Positions 54,659-64,000 of a DNA stretch of 64,000 nt are shown in pieces. The stretch comes from JAICMB01 sp963838885 (GTDB lineage Bacteria; Acidobacteriota; Terriglobia; Bryobacterales; Bryobacteraceae), in assembly GCA_963838885.1 (NCBI GenBank), contig CAWITB010000010.1, forward strand, positions 15,294 to 79,293, written 5' to 3'. Numbering within the stretch: position 1 is the stretch's first letter; each line of letters starts with the position of its first letter. The translations under genes were made by a program, and so were the position numbers. The notes under the pieces are model-generated. The model did no database searches, was not told where the DNA came from, and was given only the letters and a program-made list of their open reading frames with translations.

Positions 54659-55525
54659 TCAGTGCGTCATGGCATACACGACGTAATTCACGCCGATGCG
54701 AATGGCGAGTCCTGAAAATTTCTCCGGATAGCGCGGATCGTCCGCGAACTCCCAGGCGTCGCCGACATCGGAGTTGTAGGAGATGGCCACCATCACTCGG
54801 CCCTTGTCGTCGTAGATGCCGCGCCAATGCGCTCCCACGCCGCCGTCCCATGGGTTCTTCGCCCCGGCGCGCAAGTGCGCCTGTCCGGGAATCTGGAAGC
54901 GGTCGTTGAGGTCGTAGACGGTGTGGAAGATCGGGTCGTCGTCTTTGATGTCGACGATGGGGCGGTCCGGAAAGACCAGCTTGATGCGCTGCTCGAACAT
55001 CTGCCATTCGAAATTGCCGTGAAAATCGTCGGCCATGAAGAATCCGCCGCGCAGCAAATATTCGCGCAGTATTTTCGCCTCCGCCGGCGTCAGCCCCCAC
55101 TCACCTACCTGCACGGCGTAAAGCCACGGCCAATTGTAGACCTCGTTGCCGTCTTCGAGCTCGATAGGCTGCTCGACGGAGCGCGTATGAATGCGCGTCA
55201 AGCGCCGCATGGCGAGTGAGAAGTGCCGGTCGGCGCGCGGGTAATCCTGCGTCCACAGCGACAGCCCCTGGCGCCAGTCGCCGTCGAAGCGCCCGGCATA
55301 ACCGTCGTTGGGACCCGGTGGATACATGAGCCGCGCGAAGGACCACTCGGCCTTCTGCTGCCAGTCCGGGGGCGTCTCAAATTCGTAATACTCGACGCCC
55401 GGATACTGATGAAACGGCCGCTGGAAGGCGAAGAGCGCTCCCATAAGAGCGAACCCGCATACCGTCCGCCACAAGGCTTTGCTCCGGTTCACTGCCGCCA
55501 TCCATCCAACCACTTTCAACTTCAT
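54659..55525 (-). CDS. DUF4159 protein
   Basis: The 288-residue protein starts at the ATG at 55525 and has a signal-anchor segment (TVCGFALMGALFAF) before FQRPFHQYPGVEYYEF. The DUF4159 core follows: QQKAEWSFARLMYPPGPN, LREYLLRGGFFMADDFHGNF, IVDIKDDDPIFHTVYDLND, WRGIYDDKGRVMVAISYNSD, and RIGVNYVVYAMTH at the end. The fold is a class I glutamine-amidotransferase-like domain of unknown use. A paralogue begins the window at 1-212. Confidence 0.87.
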   Translation of the reverse strand: MKLKVVGWMAAVNRSKALWRTVCGFALMGALFAFQRPFHQYPGVEYYEFETPPDWQQKAEWSFARLMYPPGPNDGYAGRFDGDWRQGLSLWTQDYPRADRHFSLAMRRLTRIHTRSVEQPIELEDGNEVYNWPWLYAVQVGEWGLTPAEAKILREYLLRGGFFMADDFHGNFEWQMFEQRIKLVFPDRPIVDIKDDDPIFHTVYDLNDRFQIPGQAHLRAGAKNPWDGGVGAHWRGIYDDKGRVMVAISYNSDVGDAWEFADDPRYPEKFSGLAIRIGVNYVVYAMTH

Positions 55526-55623
55526 CCGGAATGCCCGGCCGCGCGTAGTGCAGCCTCCAGGGACGAGCATAACACCTGGACGCCGCGGTCCCCGGCGCCG
55601 TTGCCGCGGGATGGCTCCCGCAA

Positions 55624-57129
55624 TCAAATCCGCTGGTAGATCTTGTAGTCGCCGCTCTCGAAAGCCAGCCGGTAATTGGACATCACTTGCTGGATGTGAT
55701 TGTAGATCGCAGGATGCCGCTGCCGGTGGACGTTGAAGGCGTCGGCGTAGATTTCCTCGACCACGATAAATCGGGCGGCCTTCTTTGAAAAATAACCGAA
55801 GGTGTCGTCGTCGATCATGCCGGAGCCGAAGCCATAGCCAAATCCGAAGGAGCAGCTTGCAAACACAATGTCGTCCGCTGAGGCGCGCTGTTTGACGAAT
55901 GCCACGGCGGGATCGTAGATTCTTTGCACTTCTTGCAGCCGCACGTGCAACAGAATTCCGCCTGCTCCGACCGCCACCAGCAAGATGACCGCGGCCGCCA
56001 CAACTGGGCGCAGTTGCGGTCTCCACTGCCACGCCGAATAGAGCGCCACGCCAAGGCATGAGAGGTACAACGGGAGCAGATGGACGAGGTAGTAGTTGAA
56101 CTTCATGCCTTCGTAAAAGGTGAAGAAAAAAACGTGGATCGCGGTCACGCTCAGTAGAACGCGATAGCCGGGGTTGCGCCGGATGGAACCGCTGGAAATG
56201 CAGATCGCCAGCCCGGCGGCGTATCCCGCCAAGGCGAGCGCTTTGAATTTCACAAGGGAACTTTCATGTCCGGCCGAGTGGCCCATCAATCCGTACGCGG
56301 TCAGATACCGGTAGCGGATTTCGTTCACGAGGGTTTGCCAGGGGTGCAACAATCCGACTCGATTTCCGGCGTTCCCGAAAAATTGATCTTTGAAATCCGG
56401 GATATCCTGGAGAATATACCAACCCCAAACCGCGCCGCCGATCAGGTAAGGAACAGCGGCGAGGGCGACCTCTCGCACGGTTATACGGCGCCGGTCGTAA
56501 TATAAGATCAAGAAACACAGGCCTAGGAAATAGACGAGACCGTTCGGATGGGTCATGCCCGCGAGCGCGATACACGCATTCCCGGCGAATAGCGCAAGAG
56601 GAAAATTCCGCACGCGCAACAGCAGAAATAAAGTATATCCACTGAATCCCAGGGCCGCGACCATCATGTCGTAACGGCCGAACGCGGCGGCGGCGATCAT
56701 CTGGTAATCGAAAGCAGTGAGGACGACAGCAAGCAGGGCGATGAAAGCGTTCCCAGACAGCCGTTTCAATAGATGATACAGGGCGAAACAGAGCAGGAGC
56801 GCCCAAAGCAACGACAGAGCGCGCGTTGTGAACAGGCTGAAGCTCGCAATTTTATACCACAGCCCCAAAGCGATCATTTGCAGCGGAAAAATATAGTAGA
56901 CGTGGTGGTGAATGCCGTGGAAGCCGGGCGTGGCCTCATCGAAGAACGGCATTGCCAGATAGCCCTTCGACGCCAGCGTCAATCCGGCGCTGGCGGACAT
57001 GGCTTCATCGTTCCAGGGCTTGCGCGTGCGCGCTTGCGCAACCACTAACGCCACGTATCCCGCCGCCACTAACGCGAGAGCGACAACGAAAACCCGGGAG
57101 GACCACGGAAGGCGTGAAACAGGCCACAT
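55624..57129 (-). CDS. Polytopic membrane glycosyltransferase (GT39/ArnT-like)
   Basis: From the ATG at 57129 the product is 501 residues with 10-12 membrane spans. The first extracytoplasmic loop reads RKPWNDEAMSASAGLTLASK; its acidic pair (DE) corresponds to the GT-C catalytic motif. A soluble C-terminal tail of about 100 residues follows. These enzymes move a sugar from a polyprenyl-phosphate carrier to lipids or proteins. An alternative start at 57171 exists. It is in a minus-strand cluster with no obvious glycan partners. Confidence 0.78.
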   Translation of the reverse strand: MWPVSRLPWSSRVFVVALALVAAGYVALVVAQARTRKPWNDEAMSASAGLTLASKGYLAMPFFDEATPGFHGIHHHVYYIFPLQMIALGLWYKIASFSLFTTRALSLLWALLLCFALYHLLKRLSGNAFIALLAVVLTAFDYQMIAAAAFGRYDMMVAALGFSGYTLFLLLRVRNFPLALFAGNACIALAGMTHPNGLVYFLGLCFLILYYDRRRITVREVALAAVPYLIGGAVWGWYILQDIPDFKDQFFGNAGNRVGLLHPWQTLVNEIRYRYLTAYGLMGHSAGHESSLVKFKALALAGYAAGLAICISSGSIRRNPGYRVLLSVTAIHVFFFTFYEGMKFNYYLVHLLPLYLSCLGVALYSAWQWRPQLRPVVAAAVILLVAVGAGGILLHVRLQEVQRIYDPAVAFVKQRASADDIVFASCSFGFGYGFGSGMIDDDTFGYFSKKAARFIVVEEIYADAFNVHRQRHPAIYNHIQQVMSNYRLAFESGDYKIYQRI

Positions 57130-57177
57130 CGGCGGACTGATTCTAACATCCGGGGACGCTGTTGCGCGCACAGAACG

Positions 57178-58380
57178 TCACTTTGCGGAGGCCTCGTTCT
57201 TATATACCTTGCCGCTCTTCATCACGAAAACAACGCGGCGCACGGCCGTGATGTCGTCGAGCGGGTTGCCCTTCACGGCCACGAGGTCCGCTTCGAGACC
57301 TTCCTGTACTGCGCCCGTTTTATCTCCGATCCGCAGCGCTTCCGCCGCCAACGACGTGCCGCTTACGATGGCCTCCATCGCGGGTTGACCGCCGTCCCGC
57401 ACGCGATAAATGAACTCCTCGGCGTTGCGGCCGTGCGATCCTGCGACCGCGTCGGTTCCCAAGACGATTTTCACGTGCAGGGCCCGCGCGCGGCGAAAAA
57501 CGTCCGCCATGAGCGGCACGGCCTTCTCCATTGCCGCAAATCCTTCGTCATTGTAGTTCCCGATGCCTAGAAACTTCTGTTTATTTTCGAGGTAATTATG
57601 CAGCACCAGGAAATTGGGGTCGAAATACACGCCGCGGCCGGCCATGAGCCGCAGTGTGGCATCGTCCAGAAACGCTCCGTGCTCGATGGAGGTACAGCCC
57701 GCAAGCACGGCCGCCCTGGCGCCGGCCGAGGCGTGCGCGTGGACAACGGAACGCAGGCCGAGAGCGTTAGCTTCGCCGCATGTGGCCTGGATCTGCTCAT
57801 CGGTCATGCTCTGCGCGCCCCCGTCGCGGATGCTCTTGGTCGCGAATAGCTTTATCAGATCTGCGCCGTCCTCTTTCATCTTTCGCACGTAGGCGCGAAT
57901 CTGTTCCGGCGTACCGGTGTTGTCCGTGACGGCGCGGAGTGAAGTGAGAATACGCGGTCCCGGGAGTTGTCCGCTATTGATAAGCGTGCGGAGCTCGCCG
58001 TCAATCGCGGATCCGACGCTTTGGACGGTGGTGAAGCCGCCCATCAGCGTCGCGTAGGCGTTGGCCTCGGCGTACAGCGCGCCGCTTTGAGGAGTCTCAA
58101 TGCTGCCGCGGCCGCCCTGCTCCAGACGGTTTTCGCGATTGAAATACCAACCCAGATGAACGTGGGTATCGATCCAGCCGGGCATCACGGTCAAACCACT
58201 GAGGTCGTAAGTGGCACGTCCCCTGGCATCCGAAATTGCGGCGATGCGCGTTCCCTCGACAACGATTTGCTTATTTCGAAGGATGTGGCCTTTGCCGTCG
58301 AGAATGGTCGTGGTCTTGATCGTCACGGGTTGGGCCGCGGCGCCGGCGAGAGCCATTATGAACATAAACCCGCGTCGCAT
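57178..58380 (-). CDS. Exported metal-dependent amidohydrolase
   Basis: The 400-residue protein has a signal peptide (MRRGFMFIMALAGAAAQP). The amidohydrolase barrel follows: MPGWIDTHVHLGW (HxH metal site), LIKLFATKS (with the lysine position), RSVVHAHASAGARA, SIEHGAFLDD and IVLGTDAVAG (catalytic Asp). Similar secreted enzymes are imidazolonepropionase- or prolidase-like peptidases (TolB/Xaa-Pro type). The ATG at 58380 is chosen for the signal peptide. The substrate is unknown. Confidence 0.86.
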   Translation of the reverse strand: MRRGFMFIMALAGAAAQPVTIKTTTILDGKGHILRNKQIVVEGTRIAAISDARGRATYDLSGLTVMPGWIDTHVHLGWYFNRENRLEQGGRGSIETPQSGALYAEANAYATLMGGFTTVQSVGSAIDGELRTLINSGQLPGPRILTSLRAVTDNTGTPEQIRAYVRKMKEDGADLIKLFATKSIRDGGAQSMTDEQIQATCGEANALGLRSVVHAHASAGARAAVLAGCTSIEHGAFLDDATLRLMAGRGVYFDPNFLVLHNYLENKQKFLGIGNYNDEGFAAMEKAVPLMADVFRRARALHVKIVLGTDAVAGSHGRNAEEFIYRVRDGGQPAMEAIVSGTSLAAEALRIGDKTGAVQEGLEADLVAVKGNPLDDITAVRRVVFVMKSGKVYKNEASAK

Positions 58381-58421
58381 TGGACGATGATACTGTAGCC
58401 GGGGGCAGCGGCGGGCGAATT

Positions 58422-60866
58422 TCAATCCTGGCGCAGCGTGTGAATGGGATCGAGCCGCGAGGCGCGGCGCGCCGGGGCCGCGGCCGCCAGCAGCGCAATC
58501 GCGCACAGAACGGCCACGGCCGCGCCGAGCGCCGCTGGATCTTCCGGCCCCACCTGGAACAACAGCGAGCGCAATAGCCGCGCGGTCGCCAGCGAGGCGG
58601 CGGCGCCGATCGCAATTCCCGCCGCCGTCCAGCGCCCCGCTAATGCAAGCGTCATGCGCACGATGCTCGCGGGAGTGGCGCCCAACGCCATGCGCACCCC
58701 GACCTCGCGCGCGCGCTGTATCACCAGAAACGACATGACGCCGAACAATCCCACAGCCGCGATCGTCACGCCCACGGCCGCGAAAACGGCGAGCAGGACG
58801 GCGTAGAAGCGCGGCCTCTGGTCGATTTCGCGCAGGCTCTGGCGCATTGTTTCCACTTCCACCGGCAGGGCCGGATCGAGCGATGCCAGGATGGCGCGGA
58901 TGGAACTGGCCGCCAGCTTCGGATCGATGGCCGTGCGCGCGATCACGACGGCGGAGCGCCAGCCCGTGGGCGGCTCCTGATTTTGGAAATTGAAATCGGC
59001 CGAGTGCTTCCGCATGATGTAATATTCCGGCCAGCTCTGCCGGGTTGGACCGAGATTCGTCACGTCGCGCGCGACGCCCGTCACGGTGGTCCACTGGCCA
59101 TGCGGTCCTTTGAGTATGCGCTGGCCGATGGGGTTGCGATGCGGAAACATGCGCCGCGCCAGCGACTCGCTGAGTATCGCCACGAATGTGGCCGGATCGC
59201 GGTCCTGCTCCGTGAACGGCCGTCCGCGCACGATCGGGATTCCCAGCGCCGCGAAATAGCCGGGCGTGACATAACGCCAACCGACCATGCCGCCGGTGCC
59301 TTCAGGACGGCGCGGCTGGCCTTCGATATCGATCGACGCGAGGGGGCGTCCGCGCATTCCGCCGGAGGGGGGAACCGAATCCGCGATGGCTGTTTCCTCC
59401 AGGCCCGGCGCGGCGGCAAGGCGGCGCTCCAGTTCATTGAAGAACGCGAGCTGTTGGCCGTCGCTGCCATAGTGCTGCCGGCCCAGCACGAATCGCGCTG
59501 TGAGCACGTGGCCGGTTTCGATTCCCAGCGGGACGCTTTCGAGTTTCCACAAGCTGTGCAGCAGGAGGCTGGCCGCGGTCAATAAAACCATGGAGAACGC
59601 GATTTCGAGCGTCACCAGCGCGGAGCGCAATCCGCCGCGCGAGCGTGGGGTAGCGCTCCAGCCTCCCAGGAGCGACGAACCGGAGCGGCGCAGAGCGGGC
59701 GCGAGGCCGAAAAGCAGGCCCGAGCCCAAGGCGGCAGCCATGGTGAAAAGCAGCGCGCGTGCGTCGATCGTGGCTTCGTTGAGGCGTGGCAGCGCCGCGG
59801 GCGCCATGGCGACGAAGATGCGCAATAGGATGTAGGCGAGAGCGCAGCCGACGCCGCCGCCGATGGCGCTGAGCAGCAGACTTTCGGTGAGCGCCTGGCG
59901 CGCCAAGCGCAGGCGGGAAGCGCCCAGAGCCGCGCGCATGGCGAGCTCGCGCTCGCGCGAGGCGGCGCGCACCAGCAACAAGCTCGCGATATTGGCGCAA
60001 GCGATGAGGAGCACGGCCAAGACTGCGCCAAACAGCGCCAGCGATGCCGCGCGCGCATCGCCTAACTGCCGGTCGCGCACCGGGCGCACGCGGAACGATA
60101 TTTCCTTGCGAAACTGCGGCGGCACGGTCTCGAGCGCGCGCCGGAACTGCGGCTGTAATTGCGCCATCGCCTGCCTCACCGAAATTCCGGGTTGCAGCCT
60201 GGCGAACACGCGCAGAGCGCGGCCGGCATGCTCGGTGGCTTCGTTCAGCGCCAGCGGGAGCAAAACATCGGTTTGCGTGAGCGTCGGCATCATGAAATCT
60301 TTGGGAAGGACGCCAACGATCTCGGCCGGCGCGCCATCGAGTACAAGCGTACGGCCTACAACGCGCGGATCGGCGGCGAAGCGACTGCGCCAAAGGCCAT
60401 AGGAGATCATGGCCACGCGCGGTCCTCCAGGGCTGTCCTCCTGGCGCGTGAAGCCGCGGCCGGCGAGGGGCCGTATTCCGAAGACTCGCAGGAAATTGGC
60501 CTCGAGACGCAGGGCGCGCAGCCGTTTTGGATTATCTTCAGTAAGATCGGTCGCGATGGTTCCGGCCTGAAACGCCGTCACTTCTTGGAACGGCCCGGGA
60601 TCGCGGCGCAAGTTGAAATACGGCTCGGCGAAAAGAAATTCATTGCTGTCGAGCGGCGCCATCATGCCAACCGATACCAGTCGATCTTCGTTCGCGTATG
60701 GAAGCGCGCGAAAGAGGATGCGGTCCACGGCGCTAAACACTGCGCTGCTGGCGCCGATGCCGAGAGCCGCCGCGAGGATCGCGGTCGCGGAGAAGGCGGG
60801 ATTCCGCCGTAGGCCGCGAATCGCGTAGCGCAGGTCCTGAAACGTGGTCTCTAACGCGGACAGCAT
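58422..60866 (-). CDS. ADOP/MacB-type ABC transporter permease
   Basis: The 814-residue protein has an N-terminal MacB_PCD domain after LRYAIRGLRRNPAFSATAIL, a FtsX domain (ACANIASLLLVRAASRERELA), a second periplasmic domain and a second FtsX domain (FGVMSFLVIQRAREVGVRMA). It ends ARRASRLDPIHTLRQD. This double-domain layout is the hallmark of the Acidobacteriota-expanded ADOP family, whose members work with MacB-like ATPases in efflux or lipoprotein-type transport. No ATPase is adjacent. Confidence 0.92.
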   Translation of the reverse strand: MLSALETTFQDLRYAIRGLRRNPAFSATAILAAALGIGASSAVFSAVDRILFRALPYANEDRLVSVGMMAPLDSNEFLFAEPYFNLRRDPGPFQEVTAFQAGTIATDLTEDNPKRLRALRLEANFLRVFGIRPLAGRGFTRQEDSPGGPRVAMISYGLWRSRFAADPRVVGRTLVLDGAPAEIVGVLPKDFMMPTLTQTDVLLPLALNEATEHAGRALRVFARLQPGISVRQAMAQLQPQFRRALETVPPQFRKEISFRVRPVRDRQLGDARAASLALFGAVLAVLLIACANIASLLLVRAASRERELAMRAALGASRLRLARQALTESLLLSAIGGGVGCALAYILLRIFVAMAPAALPRLNEATIDARALLFTMAAALGSGLLFGLAPALRRSGSSLLGGWSATPRSRGGLRSALVTLEIAFSMVLLTAASLLLHSLWKLESVPLGIETGHVLTARFVLGRQHYGSDGQQLAFFNELERRLAAAPGLEETAIADSVPPSGGMRGRPLASIDIEGQPRRPEGTGGMVGWRYVTPGYFAALGIPIVRGRPFTEQDRDPATFVAILSESLARRMFPHRNPIGQRILKGPHGQWTTVTGVARDVTNLGPTRQSWPEYYIMRKHSADFNFQNQEPPTGWRSAVVIARTAIDPKLAASSIRAILASLDPALPVEVETMRQSLREIDQRPRFYAVLLAVFAAVGVTIAAVGLFGVMSFLVIQRAREVGVRMALGATPASIVRMTLALAGRWTAAGIAIGAAASLATARLLRSLLFQVGPEDPAALGAAVAVLCAIALLAAAAPARRASRLDPIHTLRQD

Positions 60867-60906
60867 CGATATTCAGACACCGTCCGCGCCGGGGTTGTTC
60901 CCGCAT

Positions 60907-61170
60907 TCAGCGATCGTTTCGAAAAATGGGAGTCACGCGCCGATCATTGCTGTCGTTGCGATCGTTGCGTCCACGGTTGGTGGAGCGCGTGTTGACCTCG
61001 CGCCGGTTCACAACCGGAGCCGGAGCGCGCCGCAGCATCGACTCCGCGGGAACGTTGCGGTCAACATCGCGAGAAACATTATGATCCTGTGCGCTTGCCG
61101 TGAGGGGCGCGAGCGTCAGCATCCCGAGCAGCATACTCGCGAATCCAAATCTCTTCAGTACGTTTTTCAT
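60907..61170 (-). CDS. Small exported basic protein
   Basis: The 87-residue product has a signal peptide (LLGMLTLAPLTASAQ) and a highly charged Arg/Asn/Asp-rich tail (TRSTNRGRNDRNDSNDRRVT). A GGGAGG site precedes the ATG by 9 bases. There is no family match; low complexity suggests a structural or nucleic-acid-binding periplasmic peptide. Confidence 0.6.
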   Translation of the reverse strand: MKNVLKRFGFASMLLGMLTLAPLTASAQDHNVSRDVDRNVPAESMLRRAPAPVVNRREVNTRSTNRGRNDRNDSNDRRVTPIFRNDR

Positions 61171-61275
61171 GGCCTGTGGCCTCCCTTTCGAGGTTGGTTT
61201 TCTTCTTTTTCCAACCTCTGGGTATTGGAGTGGACTCGCAGGGCATCGGCACGCAAAGATGTGTATCGATGCTCG

Positions 61276-62337
61276 CTAGAGCGTGCGAGTTACTTTGCTT
61301 AAGGTCCGCGGTCGGTCGGGGTTCAAACCCTTCTGCTCCGCTAAGCGCGCCGCGAAGAGCTGCATCGGGATGATGTACGGGATGGGGGTGAACATATCTT
61401 TCCAGGCCTCCTCGGACGGCGGCGGCAATTCCGCGGGAATGCATATGGCCCTCCCTAGATTGAGCGCGGCGGAATTGGCCGGGTCGGTGACGACGAGCGT
61501 CTCCGCTCCGATCTGGTTCAGCTTCTCGATCATTTCCCGCATGCCCGGCCAGGTGACTCCGGAGGGCGCGAAGAGAAACGCGGGAAAGGATTGCCCGACC
61601 ATGGCGATCGGCCCATGAAGAAGATCGGCCGATGAGAAGCGCTCCGCGATGACGTAACAGGTCTCCATGAGCTTGAGGGCAAACTCGAACGCATTGGCGT
61701 AATTCAATCCGCGTCCCACCACCACCGCGTGATCCATGAAGCGGTAGCGCTCGCAGCGCGCCGCGATCTCGTCTTCGAGGCCCAGCGCGGCCGCTGCCAA
61801 ATCGGGTATGCGAGCCATGTCCGCCGTCCGAATGGGCGCCCCGAGAGCATAGGCGAGCAGATATTGCATGAGAAGCTGACCGGTGTAAGTCTTGGTCGCC
61901 GCAACGCTCTTTTCCTTTCCCGCGCGTACCAGAAAAATATGCTCCGCGATGCGGGCCAGCGTGCTCCCCGGCTCGTTGGTAACGCCGATCGTCAATGCGC
62001 CCTGCTCGCGCGCCCGTTCGAGAACGTAATTGGTGTCCGTCGATTCGCCCGACTGCGAAATCGCGATGGCCAGGACGCCATCGAACTTAATGGAGGATTT
62101 GTACAGCGTGAAGATCGACGGCGCCGCGAGAGATACCGGGATGCCGGTGGTCATTTCGAGCAGATAGCGGCCAAACTGCGCGGCGTTGTCGGACGTGCCG
62201 CGCGCGGCCAGCAACACCAGCCGGGGGCGCTGCGCTTCGAGGCGGCGGCGCAGGTCTTCAATGGGTCTGAGCTCTTCGCGAAACGTGCGCTCGAGAGCGG
62301 CCGGCTGTTCGCGGATCTCCGCGAGCATTTGCGACAT
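61276..62337 (-). CDS. SIS-domain aminosugar isomerase/deaminase (GlmS-C/NagB-II-like)
   Basis: The 353-residue protein consists of two SIS domains without the glutaminase half of GlmS. It has LVLLAARGTSDNAAQFGRYL, AISQSGESTDTNYVLERA, SVAATKTYTGQL and SADLLHGPIAMV, then PDRPRTLSKVTRTL. Such proteins deaminate glucosamine-6-phosphate or isomerise aminosugar phosphates. It is separate from glmS at 27488. It lies 17 bases downstream of the secretin gene on the same strand. Confidence 0.87.
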   Translation of the reverse strand: MSQMLAEIREQPAALERTFREELRPIEDLRRRLEAQRPRLVLLAARGTSDNAAQFGRYLLEMTTGIPVSLAAPSIFTLYKSSIKFDGVLAIAISQSGESTDTNYVLERAREQGALTIGVTNEPGSTLARIAEHIFLVRAGKEKSVAATKTYTGQLLMQYLLAYALGAPIRTADMARIPDLAAAALGLEDEIAARCERYRFMDHAVVVGRGLNYANAFEFALKLMETCYVIAERFSSADLLHGPIAMVGQSFPAFLFAPSGVTWPGMREMIEKLNQIGAETLVVTDPANSAALNLGRAICIPAELPPPSEEAWKDMFTPIPYIIPMQLFAARLAEQKGLNPDRPRTLSKVTRTL

Positions 62338-62354
62338 GAGTCAATGGTAGCCGG

Positions 62355-63971
62355 TTACAGTTCGCGCGGCCGCGTTTCCGTGCCAACCCAATCGAGATGC
62401 GTCAAAGCCTCCGTGGGAGGCAGATTCAGAAGGTGCGGTTTGAGCACGATGAGCGTGTCGGAGCGGTCTTCTTCCTTCGTCTTCTTGCGCAAAAACGGGA
62501 TCATGGTGAGGCCGGGAATGCCCGTTATCGTCTCCAGCTCGGATTTCGAAGCGAGACCGGCCAACACAGCCCATTCGCCGTTTCGCAGGCGAACCTTCGA
62601 TTCCAGTTTTCTATCCGTAATAACCGGGATGCCATTCAGGCTGGACGCTCCCAGCAGTTTGAACTCCGCGCTGACGTCGAGGCTCATCTCATCCATGCCG
62701 TGAGCGCGCGGCGTAATTTTCAGAACCAGGCCGAGGTCCTCGAAGTTGATCTGCGGCGCGGGCAGGTACTGTCCGCTTACGCCGGCGGTTCCGGAATAAC
62801 TGTTGACAATGATGGGGTACTTTTCGCCGGCATGAAAGGATGCGGCGGCTCCGTCCGACGTCACGACCTGGGATTGCAGCAGCGTGGTCGCCATCGAATC
62901 GGTGGCAGTGGCAAACAGCGTCGCGTTGGTGAGACCCAGCCCCATGAAGCTGGCGCCCGCGCCGAATGTCAGAAAGCTGGCGAAGCCGGCAGGAATGCCG
63001 CTGGTCGTGAAATACTGCGGCAGACGCCCGATCAGCTTTCCAAAGCTTAGCAAGGGAAATGTCGTGGGCAGATCGAGTCCCCAAGTGCTCGTTTTGGTCT
63101 TGTCGATGGTGAGGATATCGATATCGATCGCGACTTGCGGCCGCGCCCGCATCAGATCATGGAACAGCATCTCGGCGGCGCGTATTTTCCAGACGCGGTC
63201 GCGCACAAGGATGAGGCGGTGCTGCGTATCGACCATGAGCCAATGTATGTCGAGCGTTCCTCGGATCGCAGTGGCGACCTCCTGCATCTCCTGGACCGTA
63301 ACTGGATCGGGAATCGGAATCACAACCGCCGCCGTACTTTCAAGCTCGGAGCGCTTCTGCGTGGTGTCGTTCGCAACCAGGATCAGGCGATCACCGCCGG
63401 GGACGACGAAAGAATCGGTCGCATCCTGAAGCTCTCGCAGGGCCTCGCGGTAATCCACGCCGTCCACTTGAAAGTGGATGGCGGGCCGGGGCTGATATCC
63501 CGTGTCGAAGACGACGAGGAGGTTGAACGCGCTCGCGACCTTCTCGAACAGCGCCTTCGAATCCCCTTTGAGGTCGAAATCCTTGCGGCCAGGGGTGGCG
63601 TTCAGTTCCGGCGGGGGCAGCGGATGGCGCTTCGCTTCTTCGATGTCCCAGGGAGTGAGATTGCCAAAAAGCGACGAATCGAGAACGGGCTTTGCCACCG
63701 GCGCCTCGTCCGGTTTGCCGCCTAGCGCGGCCCCAATCGCCGGATCCGCCATGGAGGCGATGGGGCGCAGGGCCTGCGCTTTGGTCCAATAGGAGACGTT
63801 CGTGGGGTCCATTGCCGCGGCCTGCGAATAAAGCAGGTAGGCGCGCACGCTTTGTCCCGCCTTTTCGGCTTTTTGACCTTCTCGAAACAGATCGGGCGCG
63901 CCCGGCTCCGCCGCCACGCACACGACCGCGCACGCGCACAACGCCCATACGAACGATCGAGAGAATGCCAC
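62355..63971 (-). CDS. Secretin-family outer-membrane channel protein (GspD/PilQ-like)
   Basis: The 538-residue product has a signal peptide (SFVWALCACAVVCVAAEP), a TPR-like helical region, and a N-domain (RKDFDLKGDSKALFEKVASA; YREALRELQDATDSF). The secretin domain at about residues 270-520 contains PQVAIDIDILTIDK, FEDLGLVLKITPRAHG, VRLRNGEWAVLAGL and the closing RSDTLIVLKPHLL. It would form a multimeric pore for type II/IV-like secretion. No other secretion gene is adjacent, so it is an orphan or its partners lie beyond 64000. A GTG start is used. Confidence 0.85.
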   Translation of the reverse strand: MAFSRSFVWALCACAVVCVAAEPGAPDLFREGQKAEKAGQSVRAYLLYSQAAAMDPTNVSYWTKAQALRPIASMADPAIGAALGGKPDEAPVAKPVLDSSLFGNLTPWDIEEAKRHPLPPPELNATPGRKDFDLKGDSKALFEKVASAFNLLVVFDTGYQPRPAIHFQVDGVDYREALRELQDATDSFVVPGGDRLILVANDTTQKRSELESTAAVVIPIPDPVTVQEMQEVATAIRGTLDIHWLMVDTQHRLILVRDRVWKIRAAEMLFHDLMRARPQVAIDIDILTIDKTKTSTWGLDLPTTFPLLSFGKLIGRLPQYFTTSGIPAGFASFLTFGAGASFMGLGLTNATLFATATDSMATTLLQSQVVTSDGAAASFHAGEKYPIIVNSYSGTAGVSGQYLPAPQINFEDLGLVLKITPRAHGMDEMSLDVSAEFKLLGASSLNGIPVITDRKLESKVRLRNGEWAVLAGLASKSELETITGIPGLTMIPFLRKKTKEEDRSDTLIVLKPHLLNLPPTEALTHLDWVGTETRPREL

Positions 63972-64000
63972 CTGAAGAATACTTGACGGGCGCCGGATGA

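Noticed and set aside
54659..56059. Long open frame suggesting a 466-residue DUF4159 protein
   Set aside because: The first 178 codons are the shadow of the membrane glycosyltransferase gene. The true start at 55525 gives a signal segment followed by the DUF4159 domain.
57178..59280. Open frame of 700 codons ending with the amidohydrolase
   Set aside because: The upstream 300 codons overlap the ADOP gene in another frame and are low-complexity Arg/Gly. The start at 58380 gives a proper signal peptide.

Overview
The window most resembles a chromosomal segment of a soil-type Acidobacteriota (Bryobacterales/Solibacter-like). This is inferred from gene content: high GC, a MacB/ADOP-type 800-residue permease, a secreted VWFA-related protein, two DUF4159 proteins, a Tat-exported enolase-superfamily enzyme, and many secreted two-domain or orphan proteins. 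No rRNA, tRNA or CRISPR array was seen.

Layout. 1-4950: truncated DUF4159 gene, frameshifted Tat-exported enolase-superfamily gene, a coupled modB-modC-thiE operon (no modA in view) and a divergent mbfA-type iron exporter. 5206-7307: a small membrane-protein gene split by an IS3-family element (5527-6972, 4-bp target duplication TAAC). 7038-25714: a 9.3-kb block present twice in direct orientation (7038-16349 and 16398-25714), separated by a run of 44 T. Each copy carries a four-gene glycosyltransferase operon, a SnoaL-like pseudogene, a secreted lactonase, an adenosine-deaminase-family gene, alkA and a VWFA gene. 25790-27248: hicA, a broken hicB and a broken gene with a caspase/CHAT-like His...Cys arrangement. 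27488-33419: glmS, yjbQ, rseP, dxr and a 3-hydroxyisobutyrate-dehydrogenase-like gene. 33437-38086: 2-hydroxyacid dehydrogenase, a small HTH-like gene, a His/Met/Cys-rich exported trio that may handle metal, and an unknown gene. 38285-46929: carbamoyltransferase, glnS and gltX, then purE-purK and icd. 47187-52922: a secreted two-domain VOC protein, a small exported protein, and a tightly coupled HupE/UreJ-like, DUF3500 and EF-hand-like operon. 53034-63971: acyl-CoA ligase, DUF4159, a GT39-like membrane enzyme, amidohydrolase, ADOP permease, a SIS sugar isomerase/deaminase and a secretin.

Quality of the sequence matters here. Single-base indels, often in short homopolymers, break many genes, including ones expected to be essential (glmS, dxr). 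Both halves of each broken gene remain well conserved, so most breaks look like uncorrected sequencing errors. A few are shared by both copies of the duplicated block (the SnoaL-like gene) and are probably real. Base substitutions between the two block copies fall often at third codon positions, so the copies are two genuinely diverged sequences. Whether they lie in tandem in one genome or are two strain haplotypes joined by the assembler at the T44 run cannot be decided from the sequence alone.
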